A stretch of 64,000 nt of DNA from Variovorax soli NBRC 106424 (GTDB lineage: Bacteria; Pseudomonadota; Gammaproteobacteria; Burkholderiales; Burkholderiaceae_C), in contig NZ_BCUU01000002.1 of NCBI RefSeq assembly GCF_001591385.1, forward strand, positions 62,001 to 126,000. Reading direction: 5' to 3'. Below the pieces are notes generated by a model. That model had not been told where the DNA came from. It was given only the letters and a program-made list of their open reading frames with translations, and did no database searches. The translations under genes and the position numbers were made by a program. This document shows, piece after piece, positions 47,130-56,521 of the stretch (its first letter is position 1; each line of letters begins with the position of its first letter).

Positions 47130-49922
47130 ATGACCGAGAACAAGACCCTGCTGCTCGTGGACGGTTCGAGCTACCTCTACCGCGCCTTCCATGCCATGCC
47201 CGACCTTCGCGCGGTGCCGGGCGACAGCACCAGCCCCGCGACCGGTGCCATTCGCGGAATGATCAACATGATGACGGCGCTGCGCCGGGAGGTTCGGGCC
47301 GACTACGCCGCCTGCATATTTGATGCGCCCGGAAAGACCTTCCGCGACGAGTGGTATCCCCAGTACAAGGCCAACCGCTCGCCCATGCCGGACGACCTGC
47401 GAAGCCAGATCGAGCCGATCCACGAGGTGGTGCGCCTCTTGGGCTGGCCGGTGCTCCATGTGCCGGACGTGGAAGCGGACGACGTCATCGGCACGCTGGC
47501 GCGCCTGGGCGCCGAGCAGGGCATGCAGGTCATCGTCTCCAGCGGCGACAAGGACCTGAGCCAGCTGGTGACCGATCGCATCACCATCATCGACACGATG
47601 AACGGCAAGAAGCGCGACGTGGCGGGCGTCACGGCCGAGTTCGGCGTGCCGCCCAGCCTGATGGTCGACTACCAGACCCTGGTGGGCGACAGCGTGGACA
47701 ACGTGCCCGGCGTGGAGAAGGTCGGGCCCAAGACGGCGGCCAAGTGGCTGCTGCAGTACGGTTCGCTCGATGCGCTGATCGCCAGTGCGTCCGAGATCAA
47801 GGGCGCTGCCGGCGAGAACCTGCGCAAGGCGCTGGACTGGCTGCCGCAGGGGCGCCGCCTGGTGACCATCCGCACCGACTGCGACCTTGCGGGTCACGTC
47901 GAGGGGTTGCCGGCGCTGGACGGCATCGCCATCGGGCCGCAGCAGGTCGATGCGCTCAAGAAGTTCTACGACCGCTTCGGCTTCAAGAGCCTGGTGAAGG
48001 CGCTGGAGGCGCAGGAAGCGCCGCCGGAGCTGGTGGGCGAGGTGCCTTGCCCACCCGGCATGGAAGGCGCTGCGGGTGTCATCGATGCGAGCGCGATGGC
48101 CGCGGCCGCGCCGGCCAGCAACCTGGTCTACGACACGGTGCTGACCTGGGAAGCGTTCGACAAGTGGCTGGACAAGCTGCACGCGGCGGAACTCACCGCC
48201 ATCGACACCGAAACCAGCTCGCTGGACGAAATGGTCGCGCAGATCGTCGGCATTTCCTTCAGCGTGACGCCCGGCGAGGCGGCCTACGTGCCGCTGGCGC
48301 ACAACTATCCCGATGCGGCCGTGCAGCTGCCGATCGACGAAGTGCTCGCGCGCCTCAAGCCCTGGCTGGAAGACCCAGCCAAGAAGAAGCTGGGCCAGCA
48401 CATCAAGTACGACCGCCACGTGTTCGCCAACCACGGCATCGAGGTGCAGGGCTACGCACACGACACCATGCTGCAAAGCTACGTGCTCGAAGTGCACAAG
48501 CCGCACGGCCTCACCAGCCTGGCAGAGCGCCACCTGGGCCGCACCGGCATCGACTACGAAGACCTGTGCGGCAAGGGCGCGCACCAGATTCCTTTTTCGC
48601 AGGTGGACATCGCCAAGGCGGCCGAATATGCCTGCGAAGACTCGGATCTGACGCTGGACGTGCACCGCAGCCTGTGGCCGCAGCTGCAGGCCAACGCGCA
48701 GTTGGGCTTCATCTACCAGCTGGAGATGGACAGCAGTGAGACGCTCTATCGCATCGAACGCAACGGCGTGCTGATCGACGCGCCCACGCTGGCGGCGCAG
48801 AGCCACGAGCTGGGCACCCGCATCATGGCGCTGGAGCAGGAGGCCTACAACCTGGCCGGCCAGCCCTTCAACCTGGGCAGCCCCAAGCAGATCGGCGACA
48901 TCTTCTTCAACAAGCTGGGCCTGCCCGTGGTGAAGAAAACGCCCAGCGGCGCGCCCAGCACCGATGAAGAAGTGCTCGAGAAACTGGCCGAGGACTTTCC
49001 GCTGCCGGCCAAGATCCTGGAGCACCGCGGCCTGTCCAAGCTCAAGAGCACCTACACCGACAAGCTCGGGCAGCTGGCCCATCCGCGCAGCGGGCGGGTC
49101 CACACCCACTACGCGCAGGCGGTGGCGGTGACGGGGCGGCTGTCGAGCAACGAGCCGAACCTGCAGAACATTCCGATCCGCACGCCCGAAGGCCGGCGCG
49201 TGCGCGAGGCCTTCGTGGCGCCCGCCGGCAGCCAGATCGTGAGCTGCGACTACTCGCAGATCGAGCTGCGCATCATGGCCCACATCAGCGGGGACGAGGC
49301 GCTGCTGCGCGCCTTCACCGAAGGGCTGGACGTGCACCGCGCCACCGCCGCCGAGGTGTTCGGCGTGCCGCCCGAGCAGGTCAGCAGCGAGCAGCGCCGC
49401 TATGCCAAGGTGATCAACTTCGGCCTGATCTACGGCATGAGCAGCTTCGGCCTGGCGCGCAACCTCGGCATCGACAATGCGGCGGCCAAGAGCTACATCG
49501 ACCGCTACTTCGCGCGCTACCCGGGCGTGAAGGCCTACATGGACGACACGCGGCAGTCGGCCAAGGACCGGGGCTATGTGGAGACGGTGTTCGGCCGGCG
49601 CCTGTACCTGCCCGAGATCAAGTCGCCCAACGGCCCGCGCCGCGGGGCGGCCGAGCGTGCCGCCATCAATGCGCCAATGCAGGGCACGGCGGCCGACCTG
49701 ATCAAGTTGAGCATGGTCAAGATCCAGGACGTGCTCGATGCCGAGAAGCGCGCCACCAAGATGATCATGCAGGTGCACGACGAACTGGTGTTCGAGGTGC
49801 CCGATGCCGAGATCGACTGGGTGAAGGCCGAGATGCCGCGCCTCATGGCCGGCGTGGCGCAGCTCAAGGTGCCGCTACTGGCAGAGGTCGGTGTCGGTCC
49901 CAACTGGGACAAGGCGCACTGA
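47130..49922 (+). CDS. polA: DNA polymerase I
   Basis: A 930-residue full-length polymerase I. Residues 1-290 form the 5'-3' exonuclease (LLLVDGSSYLYRAFHAMP; GDKDLSQLV). The 3'-5' proofreading domain has intact motifs: D359 and E361 in IDTETSS, then QHIKYDRHVF and YACEDSDLTL. The polymerase domain has DYSQIELRIMAHISGDEALL (D707, motif A), KVINFGLIYGMSSFG (O-helix) and QVHDELVFEV (motif C). It fills gaps in repair and Okazaki fragment processing. The start MTENKTLLLVDGS was chosen at the family N-terminus. Its last 48 bases overlap an MFS gene on the opposite strand. Confidence 0.98.
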   Translation: MTENKTLLLVDGSSYLYRAFHAMPDLRAVPGDSTSPATGAIRGMINMMTALRREVRADYAACIFDAPGKTFRDEWYPQYKANRSPMPDDLRSQIEPIHEVVRLLGWPVLHVPDVEADDVIGTLARLGAEQGMQVIVSSGDKDLSQLVTDRITIIDTMNGKKRDVAGVTAEFGVPPSLMVDYQTLVGDSVDNVPGVEKVGPKTAAKWLLQYGSLDALIASASEIKGAAGENLRKALDWLPQGRRLVTIRTDCDLAGHVEGLPALDGIAIGPQQVDALKKFYDRFGFKSLVKALEAQEAPPELVGEVPCPPGMEGAAGVIDASAMAAAAPASNLVYDTVLTWEAFDKWLDKLHAAELTAIDTETSSLDEMVAQIVGISFSVTPGEAAYVPLAHNYPDAAVQLPIDEVLARLKPWLEDPAKKKLGQHIKYDRHVFANHGIEVQGYAHDTMLQSYVLEVHKPHGLTSLAERHLGRTGIDYEDLCGKGAHQIPFSQVDIAKAAEYACEDSDLTLDVHRSLWPQLQANAQLGFIYQLEMDSSETLYRIERNGVLIDAPTLAAQSHELGTRIMALEQEAYNLAGQPFNLGSPKQIGDIFFNKLGLPVVKKTPSGAPSTDEEVLEKLAEDFPLPAKILEHRGLSKLKSTYTDKLGQLAHPRSGRVHTHYAQAVAVTGRLSSNEPNLQNIPIRTPEGRRVREAFVAPAGSQIVSCDYSQIELRIMAHISGDEALLRAFTEGLDVHRATAAEVFGVPPEQVSSEQRRYAKVINFGLIYGMSSFGLARNLGIDNAAAKSYIDRYFARYPGVKAYMDDTRQSAKDRGYVETVFGRRLYLPEIKSPNGPRRGAAERAAINAPMQGTAADLIKLSMVKIQDVLDAEKRATKMIMQVHDELVFEVPDAEIDWVKAEMPRLMAGVAQLKVPLLAEVGVGPNWDKAH

Positions 49923-51428
49923 GCCTGCGCTGCTCGCGCTGCGGCGGAAGAAGGCGCGGCTCGCGAGCGCAAGTGCGCCCACGCCCAGGCCGGCATACAG
50001 CATCGCGTCGCCGAATCCCTGGCGCAGCGCTGCCTGCGCGAGTGCCGGGCCGCCTGCGGCCGCCATGGCATCGAGCTTGCCCGCGGCGATGTCCTGCGCG
50101 AGCTGCAGCAGCGCTTGCGGCGTTGCGTCCAGCGCGGCTTCGCCCAGGCGGCGCGCAATGCCGCTCACCAGCACGAAACCCATCAGCGCGATGTTGAAGG
50201 CCAGCGTGATCAGCCGCGCGCTGAAGTCGATGCCCGAGGCCATGCCCGCGCGCGCCGCCGGCACCGAACCGGTGCTGGTGTTGGTGACGGGCGAGTTCGT
50301 GAGGCCCAGGCCGACGCCGGCCGCCAGGCAGGCGGCGATCACCGTGGCGTCGCTGCCGCGCGCATTGCCCGCGGCCATGAGCAGGAAGGCCGCGGCCATG
50401 AGCCCCAGGCCTGCGGGGATGACGCGCTCGGCGCCATGGCGCAGTGCCAGGCGCTCGGCCACCGGCGGCACCATCAGCGTCGGCAGCGTGTAGGCCAGCA
50501 GCGCCCAGCCCGCACGCATCACGTCATAGCCCAGGGCCGCCTGGAAATAGATCGGCAGGTAGATCATGAAGGGCCAGAAGCTGAAGTTCATGCCCATCGA
50601 GCCCATCATCGCGCCGTTGAAGCGGTGGATGCGCAGCACCGAGAAGTCGAACATCGGATGCGCGCTGCGCCGCTCGGCCACGATGAAGAGCACGAGGCCG
50701 GCAGCCGCCACCGCAAGCAGCGCGAGCCCGGGCCCGCTCGCAAAGCCCCGCACCGTGCCGAGGGTGATGAAGTAGACCAGCGCGAACACCGCCAGCGTCA
50801 GCGTGAGCATGCCGGCCACATCGAGCCGGTGCGCCGCCGGGTCGCGCGACTCCTGCACGCTTGCATGCACGAGGCCGAGCGTGAGCAGCGTGAGCGGCGC
50901 GTGCACCAGGAATACCCAGCGCCAGTCGGCCAGCGCCACGATGGCGGCGCCCGCCAGCGGGCCGAAGCCCAGCCCGATGCCCGCGACCACACCCCAGACC
51001 GCGAAGGCGCGCGAGCGCGCCGCTGGCTCGCGGAACTGCTGCGACAGGATCGCAAACTGGCAGATCATCATCGCGCCGGCGCCCACGCCCTGCGCGAAGC
51101 GCGCGGCGATCAAGAGCGGCGCGCTCGGCGCAAGTCCGCAGGCCAGCGAGGCGAGCCCGAACAGCCACAGGCTCGCCACCAGCACGCGGCGCCGGCCGTA
51201 GCGGTCCGCCAGCGTGCCAGCGGCCATCAGCACCGAGGTGCAGGCGAGGGTGTAGGCATTCATGATCCATTGCGCGTCCTGGAAGTCGGCGTGCAGCACT
51301 TCTTCGAGTGCGGGCAGGATCACGGGCACGCTGGAGATCTCGAGCCCGAACATCAGGGCGACGAGGCAGATGGCGGTGAGCGCGGCGCCATCGCGGCGCG
51401 CAGGGGAAGTGGAAGAGGTCGTGTGCAT
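49875..51428 (-). CDS. MFS multidrug exporter, DHA2 (14-helix) family
   Basis: A 517-residue protein with 14 predicted membrane helices. The family motifs are SVLMAAGTLADRYGRRRVLV near residue 65 (motif A) and WVFLVHAPLTLLTLGLV near 172. Such proteins expel drugs, dyes or detergents with protons. It is divergent from a LysR regulator with 83 bases between, the usual layout for a regulated exporter. The C-terminal 16 residues are encoded within the 3' end of polA on the other strand, and the tail is hydrophilic, so the overlap is tolerated. Confidence 0.92.
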   Translation of the reverse strand: MHTTSSTSPARRDGAALTAICLVALMFGLEISSVPVILPALEEVLHADFQDAQWIMNAYTLACTSVLMAAGTLADRYGRRRVLVASLWLFGLASLACGLAPSAPLLIAARFAQGVGAGAMMICQFAILSQQFREPAARSRAFAVWGVVAGIGLGFGPLAGAAIVALADWRWVFLVHAPLTLLTLGLVHASVQESRDPAAHRLDVAGMLTLTLAVFALVYFITLGTVRGFASGPGLALLAVAAAGLVLFIVAERRSAHPMFDFSVLRIHRFNGAMMGSMGMNFSFWPFMIYLPIYFQAALGYDVMRAGWALLAYTLPTLMVPPVAERLALRHGAERVIPAGLGLMAAAFLLMAAGNARGSDATVIAACLAAGVGLGLTNSPVTNTSTGSVPAARAGMASGIDFSARLITLAFNIALMGFVLVSGIARRLGEAALDATPQALLQLAQDIAAGKLDAMAAAGGPALAQAALRQGFGDAMLYAGLGVGALALASRAFFRRSASSAGSVRLVPVGTDTDLCQ

Positions 51429-51511
51429 CCGCCGATCTTGTTGGGAAACGGCTTCCTCATTGGCGACATCTTCTCAGCGGATTCGGGAATGCAAAGGCAC
51501 AATCGCCGCCC

Positions 51512-52477
51512 ATGACGACCGACCGATTCGATGGCATCCAGACCTTTCTCGAGGTGGTGGAAAGCGGCAGTCTCACGCTCGCGGCCGAGCGCCTGAACCT
51601 CACGCGGTCGGCCGTGGGCAAGGCGCTCGCGCGGCTGGAGGCGCGCCTCGGCGTGCGCCTGCTCCAGCGCACCACGCGCAGCCAGAGCCTCACTGAGGAA
51701 GGGCAGGCCTACTACGAGCACTGCCTGCGTGCGCAGGCCGAGCTCGAGGCCGCGGAATCGGGCCTCGAGAGCGGCCGGCGCGAGCCGCGCGGACGGCTGC
51801 GCGCAAGCGTGCCGCTGGCCTTTGGCCACCACTATGCGGCGCCCGCGCTGCTGGGCCTGATCGATCGCCATCCGCAGCTGCATGTGGAGGTCTCGATCAA
51901 CGACCGCTTCGTCGACCTGGTGCAGGAGGGCTACGACCTGGCGGTGCGCATCGGCGACCTGCCCGACAGCGACCGGCTGGTGGCGCGCCGCCTGGGCGAG
52001 CAGACCATGATGCTCGCGGCGGCGCCGTCGTACCTGGCGCGATTCGGCCGGCCGGCCAGCGTGGCCGAACTGGCGCAGCACCGCGGCATCGACTACTGCT
52101 GCCCCGACCGTGCGCAGCGCGAACTGCGCGATCCGCAGGGCCGCACGCACACCGTCATGCTGCCCTGGCGCGCCCGCTTCAGCGACCTGCAGGCGGTGGC
52201 CGACGCGGCCATCGCAGGCGCCGGCATCGGCTGGCTGCCGAACTGGCTGCTGGCGCGTTATGCGCGCTCGGGTCAGCTGGAGGCGGTGCTGGCCGATCAC
52301 CGCGCCGAACCGATGCCGATCCATGTGGTGTGGCCGCGTGCGCGCCACATGCCGGCCAAGACGCGCTGCGCGGTCGACGCCCTGGTCGCGGCCGTGCCCG
52401 AGTGCATGGAAGAATGCCGGGCCCGCGAACCATCCGACACGCGGCGCAGTAGAAGAACACAAGGAAGCCATTCATGA
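51512..52477 (+). CDS. LysR-family transcriptional regulator
   Basis: A 321-residue regulator. The N-terminal HTH spans about residues 8-66, with the recognition region LTLAAERLNLTRSAVGKALA. The periplasmic-binding-protein-like effector domain follows (ASVPLAFGHHYAAPALLGLI; YDLAVRIGDLPDSDRLVAR), of the CrgA/DmlR type. It is divergent from the MFS gene and overlaps the downstream peptidase gene by four bases. This suggests that one regulator controls both an exporter and a secreted peptidase. Effector unknown. Confidence 0.92.
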   Translation: MTTDRFDGIQTFLEVVESGSLTLAAERLNLTRSAVGKALARLEARLGVRLLQRTTRSQSLTEEGQAYYEHCLRAQAELEAAESGLESGRREPRGRLRASVPLAFGHHYAAPALLGLIDRHPQLHVEVSINDRFVDLVQEGYDLAVRIGDLPDSDRLVARRLGEQTMMLAAAPSYLARFGRPASVAELAQHRGIDYCCPDRAQRELRDPQGRTHTVMLPWRARFSDLQAVADAAIAGAGIGWLPNWLLARYARSGQLEAVLADHRAEPMPIHVVWPRARHMPAKTRCAVDALVAAVPECMEECRAREPSDTRRSRRTQGSHS

Positions 52478-53769
52478 CCCGATTCCCCTCTCGATCGTGG
52501 CGCCGCCTGGGCGGTGCCGTCCTGCTGGCCGCGGCCTGCCAATGCGCCCTGGCGGCGCCCGATGCGCGCATAGCTGCCCTGGCCGCGCAGCAGAAGCAGC
52601 CGCTGCTCGACTCGCTGTCGCAGCTGGTGGGCATCGAGTCCGGCAGCCGCGACCTGGAGGGCCTCGCGAAGATCGCGGATCTGATCGCCGGCAAGCTCAA
52701 GGCGATGGGCGGTGAGGTGGAGCTGGTCGACACCACGGCCCATGCCTACCGCATGGAGGACACGCCCGAGCAGATCGGCCGCGCGGTACGCGCCACCTTC
52801 AAGGGCGCGGGCACGAAGAAGATCATGCTGATTGCCCACATGGATACGGTGTACCAGCGCGGCATGCTGGAAAAGCAGCCGTTCCGCATCGAGGGCGACA
52901 AGGCCTACGGCCTGGGCATCGCGGACGACAAGCAGGGCATCGCCGTCATCCTGCACACGGTGGCGCTGCTGAAGGCGCTGCAGTTCAACGACTACGGCAC
53001 ACTCACGGTGCTGATCAACGGCGACGAGGAAATCAGCTCGCCCGGTTCGCGCGCACTCATCACGAAGCTGGGCAGCGAGCATGACGCGGTGCTGTCCTTC
53101 GAAGGCGCGTCGATCAAGGAAGACAAGCTGTCGCTGGCCACGGCCGGCATCGCTTCGGTCACGCTCAATGTCACGGGCAAGGCCTCGCATGCGGGTTCGG
53201 CGCCCGAGGCGGGCGTGAACGCGCTGTACGAGCTGTCGCACCAGATCCTGCAGATGCGCGACCTGTCGGACCCGGCCACGGGCCTGAAGATGAACTGGAC
53301 GATCGCCAAGGCCGGCACGAACCGCAACGTGATTCCCGCAACGGCATCCGCCGGTGCGGATGTGCGTGTGCTGAAGGTGAGCGACTATGACCGCATCGAG
53401 CAGCAGGTGAACGAGCGCATCAAGAAGCAGCTGGTGCCGCAGGCCAAGGTCGAGATGCGCTTCGAGCGCCGCCGTCCGCCGCTGGAGGCCAACGCCGCCT
53501 CGCGCGCCATGGCCAGCCATGCGCAGGCCATCTACAAGGAGCTGGATCGTCCCCTGGGCGCGGACGCGGTGGCGGCCGGCGGCGGCACCGATGCCGCCTT
53601 TGCTGCGTTGCAGGCCAAGGGCGCGGTGGTCGAGCGCTTCGGGCTGCAGGGATTTGGCGCGCATTCCGCGGATGCCGAGTACGTGCTCATCGATTCGATC
53701 GAGCCGCGCTTGTACCTGGCGGCGCGTTTGATCATGGACATTTCACGGGGGCAGGTCGGCGGGATGTAA
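52474..53769 (+). CDS. Secreted M20-family metallopeptidase (glutamate carboxypeptidase-like)
   Basis: A 431-residue zinc peptidase with a signal peptide (cleavage near residue 29, CQCALAAP). The di-zinc ligands are visible: HMDTVYQRG, GIADDKQG, NGDEEISSPGS (general base Glu and metal Glu) and FGAHSADAEYV. The dimerisation domain lies at about residues 215-330. It resembles carboxypeptidase G2, which removes C-terminal glutamate from folates and peptides; that substrate is an inference. The ATG overlaps the lysR stop, so the two are coupled. Confidence 0.92.
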   Translation: MTRFPSRSWRRLGGAVLLAAACQCALAAPDARIAALAAQQKQPLLDSLSQLVGIESGSRDLEGLAKIADLIAGKLKAMGGEVELVDTTAHAYRMEDTPEQIGRAVRATFKGAGTKKIMLIAHMDTVYQRGMLEKQPFRIEGDKAYGLGIADDKQGIAVILHTVALLKALQFNDYGTLTVLINGDEEISSPGSRALITKLGSEHDAVLSFEGASIKEDKLSLATAGIASVTLNVTGKASHAGSAPEAGVNALYELSHQILQMRDLSDPATGLKMNWTIAKAGTNRNVIPATASAGADVRVLKVSDYDRIEQQVNERIKKQLVPQAKVEMRFERRRPPLEANAASRAMASHAQAIYKELDRPLGADAVAAGGGTDAAFAALQAKGAVVERFGLQGFGAHSADAEYVLIDSIEPRLYLAARLIMDISRGQVGGM

Positions 53770-54165
53770 GGTGCCGCTTTCGGGTGTTTGTGCGGGGCAA
53801 AGGCCTGTGTGCCTGCGGGCGGCGGTGCGCCCACTCAGGCGGTCGGCTTCGCCGCCTTCCCTGCGCTGCTCGGCGCCCGAGAGGGCGCACCGCCGCCCGC
53901 AGGCACACAGGCCTTTGCCAGGACGCGTTGTTGTTCTTCCGCTGGTCTAACGAACGAAGCTGGCGGTCATCGCTCAGCGGTGATACGACCGACCACTTGT
54001 TGAGGGAACGATGGTTGGCTTTTCCCTGCTTTCTCTCGCTGATACCGACACGCCGTCTCCAGGCGGGGTGCGGCAGGCATCGACCGCCCCGGTACGAGCC
54101 CCCGGCCCCTGGCGCCTGCCGCGCCCGCCCACCCACGAGCTCAGGCCACCCCGAAACAAGCGCAC
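53770..54165. other. Non-coding region between convergent genes
   Basis: About 400 bases between the M20 peptidase and dadA. The first 150 bases are dominated by the perfect inverted repeat described separately. The rest has several GC-rich self-complementary stretches but no gene with credible codon use, no tRNA and no T-tract terminator. Confidence 0.6.
53796..53919. repeat. Perfect 37-base inverted repeat with 50-base spacer
   Basis: The left arm at 53796-53832 is the exact reverse complement of the right arm at 53883-53919 (both read GGCAAAGGCCTGTGTGCCTG at their outer ends). Inside the spacer, AGGCGG (53837-53842) pairs with CCGCCT (53852-53857). The unit would form a very stable cruciform or RNA hairpin. 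No transposase remnant is seen. Confidence 0.95.
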
Positions 54166-55395
54166 TCAGTCCGCCGTCAACGCCGTTCCAATCCGAAGCG
54201 CAGACCCGAACGCCAGCGTGAATCCCAGCGCCCCGTGCCCCGTGTTGAACAGCAGGTTGGAAGGCGCGTTCGGAAGACGCCCGATGATGGGCCGTCCGGT
54301 CGGCGTGGCCGGCCGCATGCCCGTCCATGGATGGAGGTCGTCGAAGCGGCTGCAGTGCGGAAACAGGGCGCGGGTGGCGGCCACCAGCGACTCGATGCGC
54401 TCGGCCGGAATGCTGGCGTCATGCCCCACCAGCTCGGCCATGCCCGCCACCCGCAAGCGGGAGCCGATGCGCGCGAACACCACCTTGCGCGCACTGTCCG
54501 TCACGTTCACATGCGGCGCCGCACCGGGCGCGTCGTCCACATCCACGGTGATGCTGTAGCCCTTGAGCGGATACACCGGCAGGTAGGCGCCCAGTTCGCG
54601 CCCGAGCCTTTGAGACGCGCTGCCCAGCGCCAGCACATAGGCGTCCGCCTCGAAGGGGCCGGCACTGGTGAGTGCCGCGGCCACCCTGCTGCCCGATTGC
54701 ACGAAACCCTGCACCTCCACGCCCAGGTGAAAGTTCACGCCGCGCTGCGCCAGCGCTGCTTCGAGTTCGGTGCACAGCTTCAGGCAGTCGGCAGCGCATT
54801 CGCTGGGCGTGTGGATCGCCCCGGCGATTCGGTTCTTGTAGTAGGCCAGGGCGGGCTCGATCGCGATGCACTCGTCGGGCGTCAACAGCCGCTGGCCGCC
54901 GCCACTGCCCAGCTCGCGCTGCAGTTCCAGCTGACGCCGCGCGCCTTCCAGGCTGGGGGCGCTGCTGTAGAGCACCAGCTTGCCGGTGGCTGAAAAGTCG
55001 CAGTGCGGCTCCAGCTCCGCCATCATTTCCTCGAAAGCGGCGCGGCTTTGCGCGGCCAGCGCCAGCAATTGGGCCGTCGTTTCGCGCGAGGTGTTCGCAT
55101 TGCAGGCGGCCAGGAAGGCCAGCCCCCAGCGCCATTGCAGCGGATCGAGCCGGGGGCGCAGCTTCAGCGGCGACTGGGGCGACAGCAGCAGCTTGGGCAA
55201 CTGCTTCCAGATCGAGGGATCGGCCAGGGGCTGCACGTACGAATAGCTCAGCTGCGCGCCGTTGCCGCCGCTGGCCCCGTGGCCGGGTGCGTCCCGTTCG
55301 ATCACGCTCACCCGATAGCCCTCGCGGTGCAGCTGCCAGGCGGTCGCCAGTCCGACGATGCCGGCGCCCAGAACGCAAACGTGCTTTGGATTCAT
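54166..55395 (-). CDS. dadA: D-amino acid dehydrogenase small subunit
   Basis: A 409-residue FAD oxidoreductase of the DAO family. The dinucleotide fold opens with VCVLGAGIVGLATAWQLHRE. GASGGNGAQLSYSYVQPLAD near residue 45 is the DadA-specific segment, and PTGRPIIGRLPNAPSNLLFN with GHGALGFTLAFGSA marks the C-terminal FAD site. DadA oxidises D-alanine and other D-amino acids and passes electrons to quinones. No racemase gene (dadX) is adjacent. The start MNPKHV begins at the FAD fold. It is divergent from a GltI-like binding protein gene. Confidence 0.93.
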   Translation of the reverse strand: MNPKHVCVLGAGIVGLATAWQLHREGYRVSVIERDAPGHGASGGNGAQLSYSYVQPLADPSIWKQLPKLLLSPQSPLKLRPRLDPLQWRWGLAFLAACNANTSRETTAQLLALAAQSRAAFEEMMAELEPHCDFSATGKLVLYSSAPSLEGARRQLELQRELGSGGGQRLLTPDECIAIEPALAYYKNRIAGAIHTPSECAADCLKLCTELEAALAQRGVNFHLGVEVQGFVQSGSRVAAALTSAGPFEADAYVLALGSASQRLGRELGAYLPVYPLKGYSITVDVDDAPGAAPHVNVTDSARKVVFARIGSRLRVAGMAELVGHDASIPAERIESLVAATRALFPHCSRFDDLHPWTGMRPATPTGRPIIGRLPNAPSNLLFNTGHGALGFTLAFGSALRIGTALTAD

Positions 55396-55546
55396 CGGCC
55401 TCGATTGTGTGGCGGCCAAACCGGACGCATCAAGGCGTGGAAGGCTTATTGGGGCTGCCGCCATTGCATCGGCGCGACGGTCCTTCCTACACTGGCCCCG
55501 CTCTTGCTAACGCATGGCCACTTCCAACTTAAATCGAAAGGTTCGA

Positions 55547-56431
55547 ATGAACAAGAAGATCTCTTTGTTTTTCGCGGCTCTCCTGCTGGGCGCCACCGGC
55601 GCGCAGGCCGCGGACACGCTGGGCAAGATCGCCCAGAGCGGCAAGATCACGCTGGCCTATCGCGAGTCGTCGGTGCCCTTCAGCTACCTCAACGGGCCGA
55701 ACCAGCCGATCGGCTTCTCGGTCGAGCTGTCCAACGCGGTGGTCGAGTCGGTCAAGAAGAAGCTGAACAAGCCCAACCTGGAAGTGGCCTGGATGCCGGT
55801 GACTTCTCAGAACCGCATTCCGCTGCTGAGCAACGGCACCATCGACCTGGAATGCGGCTCCACCACCAACAACTCGGCGCGCGCCAAGGAAGTGAGCTTT
55901 GCCATCAACCACTTCTACACCGGCACGCGCCTCTTGGTGAAGAAGAGCTCCAACATCAAGGACTACGCCGACCTGGCCAAGAAGACCGTGTCTTCCACCA
56001 CCGGCACCACCAATGCCCAGGTCATGCGCAAGTACAACAACGACAAGGGCCTGGACATGGACATCGTGCTGGCCAAGGACCATGCCGATGCCTTCCTGCT
56101 GGTGGAGTCGGGCCGCGCGGTGGCCTTTGCCATGGACGACATCCTGCTCTACGGCCTCATGAGCAATGCCAAGACGCCCTCGGACTTCGAGGTGGTGGGC
56201 GAGGCGCTGCAGGTCGAGCCCTATGCCTGCATGCTGCCCAAGGACGATGCGGCCTTCAAGCAGGTGGTGGACGACACCATCATCGGGCTGATGAAGAGCG
56301 GCGAGTTCGAGAAGATGTACACCAAGTGGTTCATGTCGCCCATTCCGCCCAAGAACGCGCCCCTGGGCCTGCCCATGAGCCCCCAGCTGCGGGACAACAT
56401 CAAGGCGCCCAGCGACAAGCCGGCCACCTGA
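55547..56431 (+). CDS. Periplasmic glutamate/aspartate binding protein (GltI-like), no ABC partner nearby
   Basis: A 294-residue binding protein with signal peptide (MNKKISLFFAALLLGATGAQ). QPIGFSVELSNAVVESVKKK, IDLECGSTTNNSARAKEV, TTGTTNAQVM and the ending SPIPPKNAPLGLPMS are very close to GltI of the glutamate/aspartate ABC importer. GltJKL-like permease and ATPase genes are absent here. It resembles the binding protein at 5.0 kb, so the genome has at least two such genes away from ABC partners. GAAAGG before the ATG is a likely ribosome binding site. It is divergent from dadA. Confidence 0.92.
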   Translation: MNKKISLFFAALLLGATGAQAADTLGKIAQSGKITLAYRESSVPFSYLNGPNQPIGFSVELSNAVVESVKKKLNKPNLEVAWMPVTSQNRIPLLSNGTIDLECGSTTNNSARAKEVSFAINHFYTGTRLLVKKSSNIKDYADLAKKTVSSTTGTTNAQVMRKYNNDKGLDMDIVLAKDHADAFLLVESGRAVAFAMDDILLYGLMSNAKTPSDFEVVGEALQVEPYACMLPKDDAAFKQVVDDTIIGLMKSGEFEKMYTKWFMSPIPPKNAPLGLPMSPQLRDNIKAPSDKPAT

Positions 56432-56521
56432 AGGATCAGCGGCACTTGACAGCGTTGCTAAGATGACCGGAAGGCTGCCGGCCCTGGCTGGCAGCACAGG
56501 TCATTCCTTTCCTCGGGGATG

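Noticed and set aside
46593-49778. A 1061-codon open frame opposite polA
   Set aside because: polA is certain on the plus strand with all polymerase and exonuclease motifs. The antisense product is biased and has no recognisable fold.
56446-56464. TTGACA followed by TAAGAT after the GltI-like gene, as a small-RNA promoter
   Set aside because: The spacing between the two hexamers is only seven bases, far too short for a promoter.
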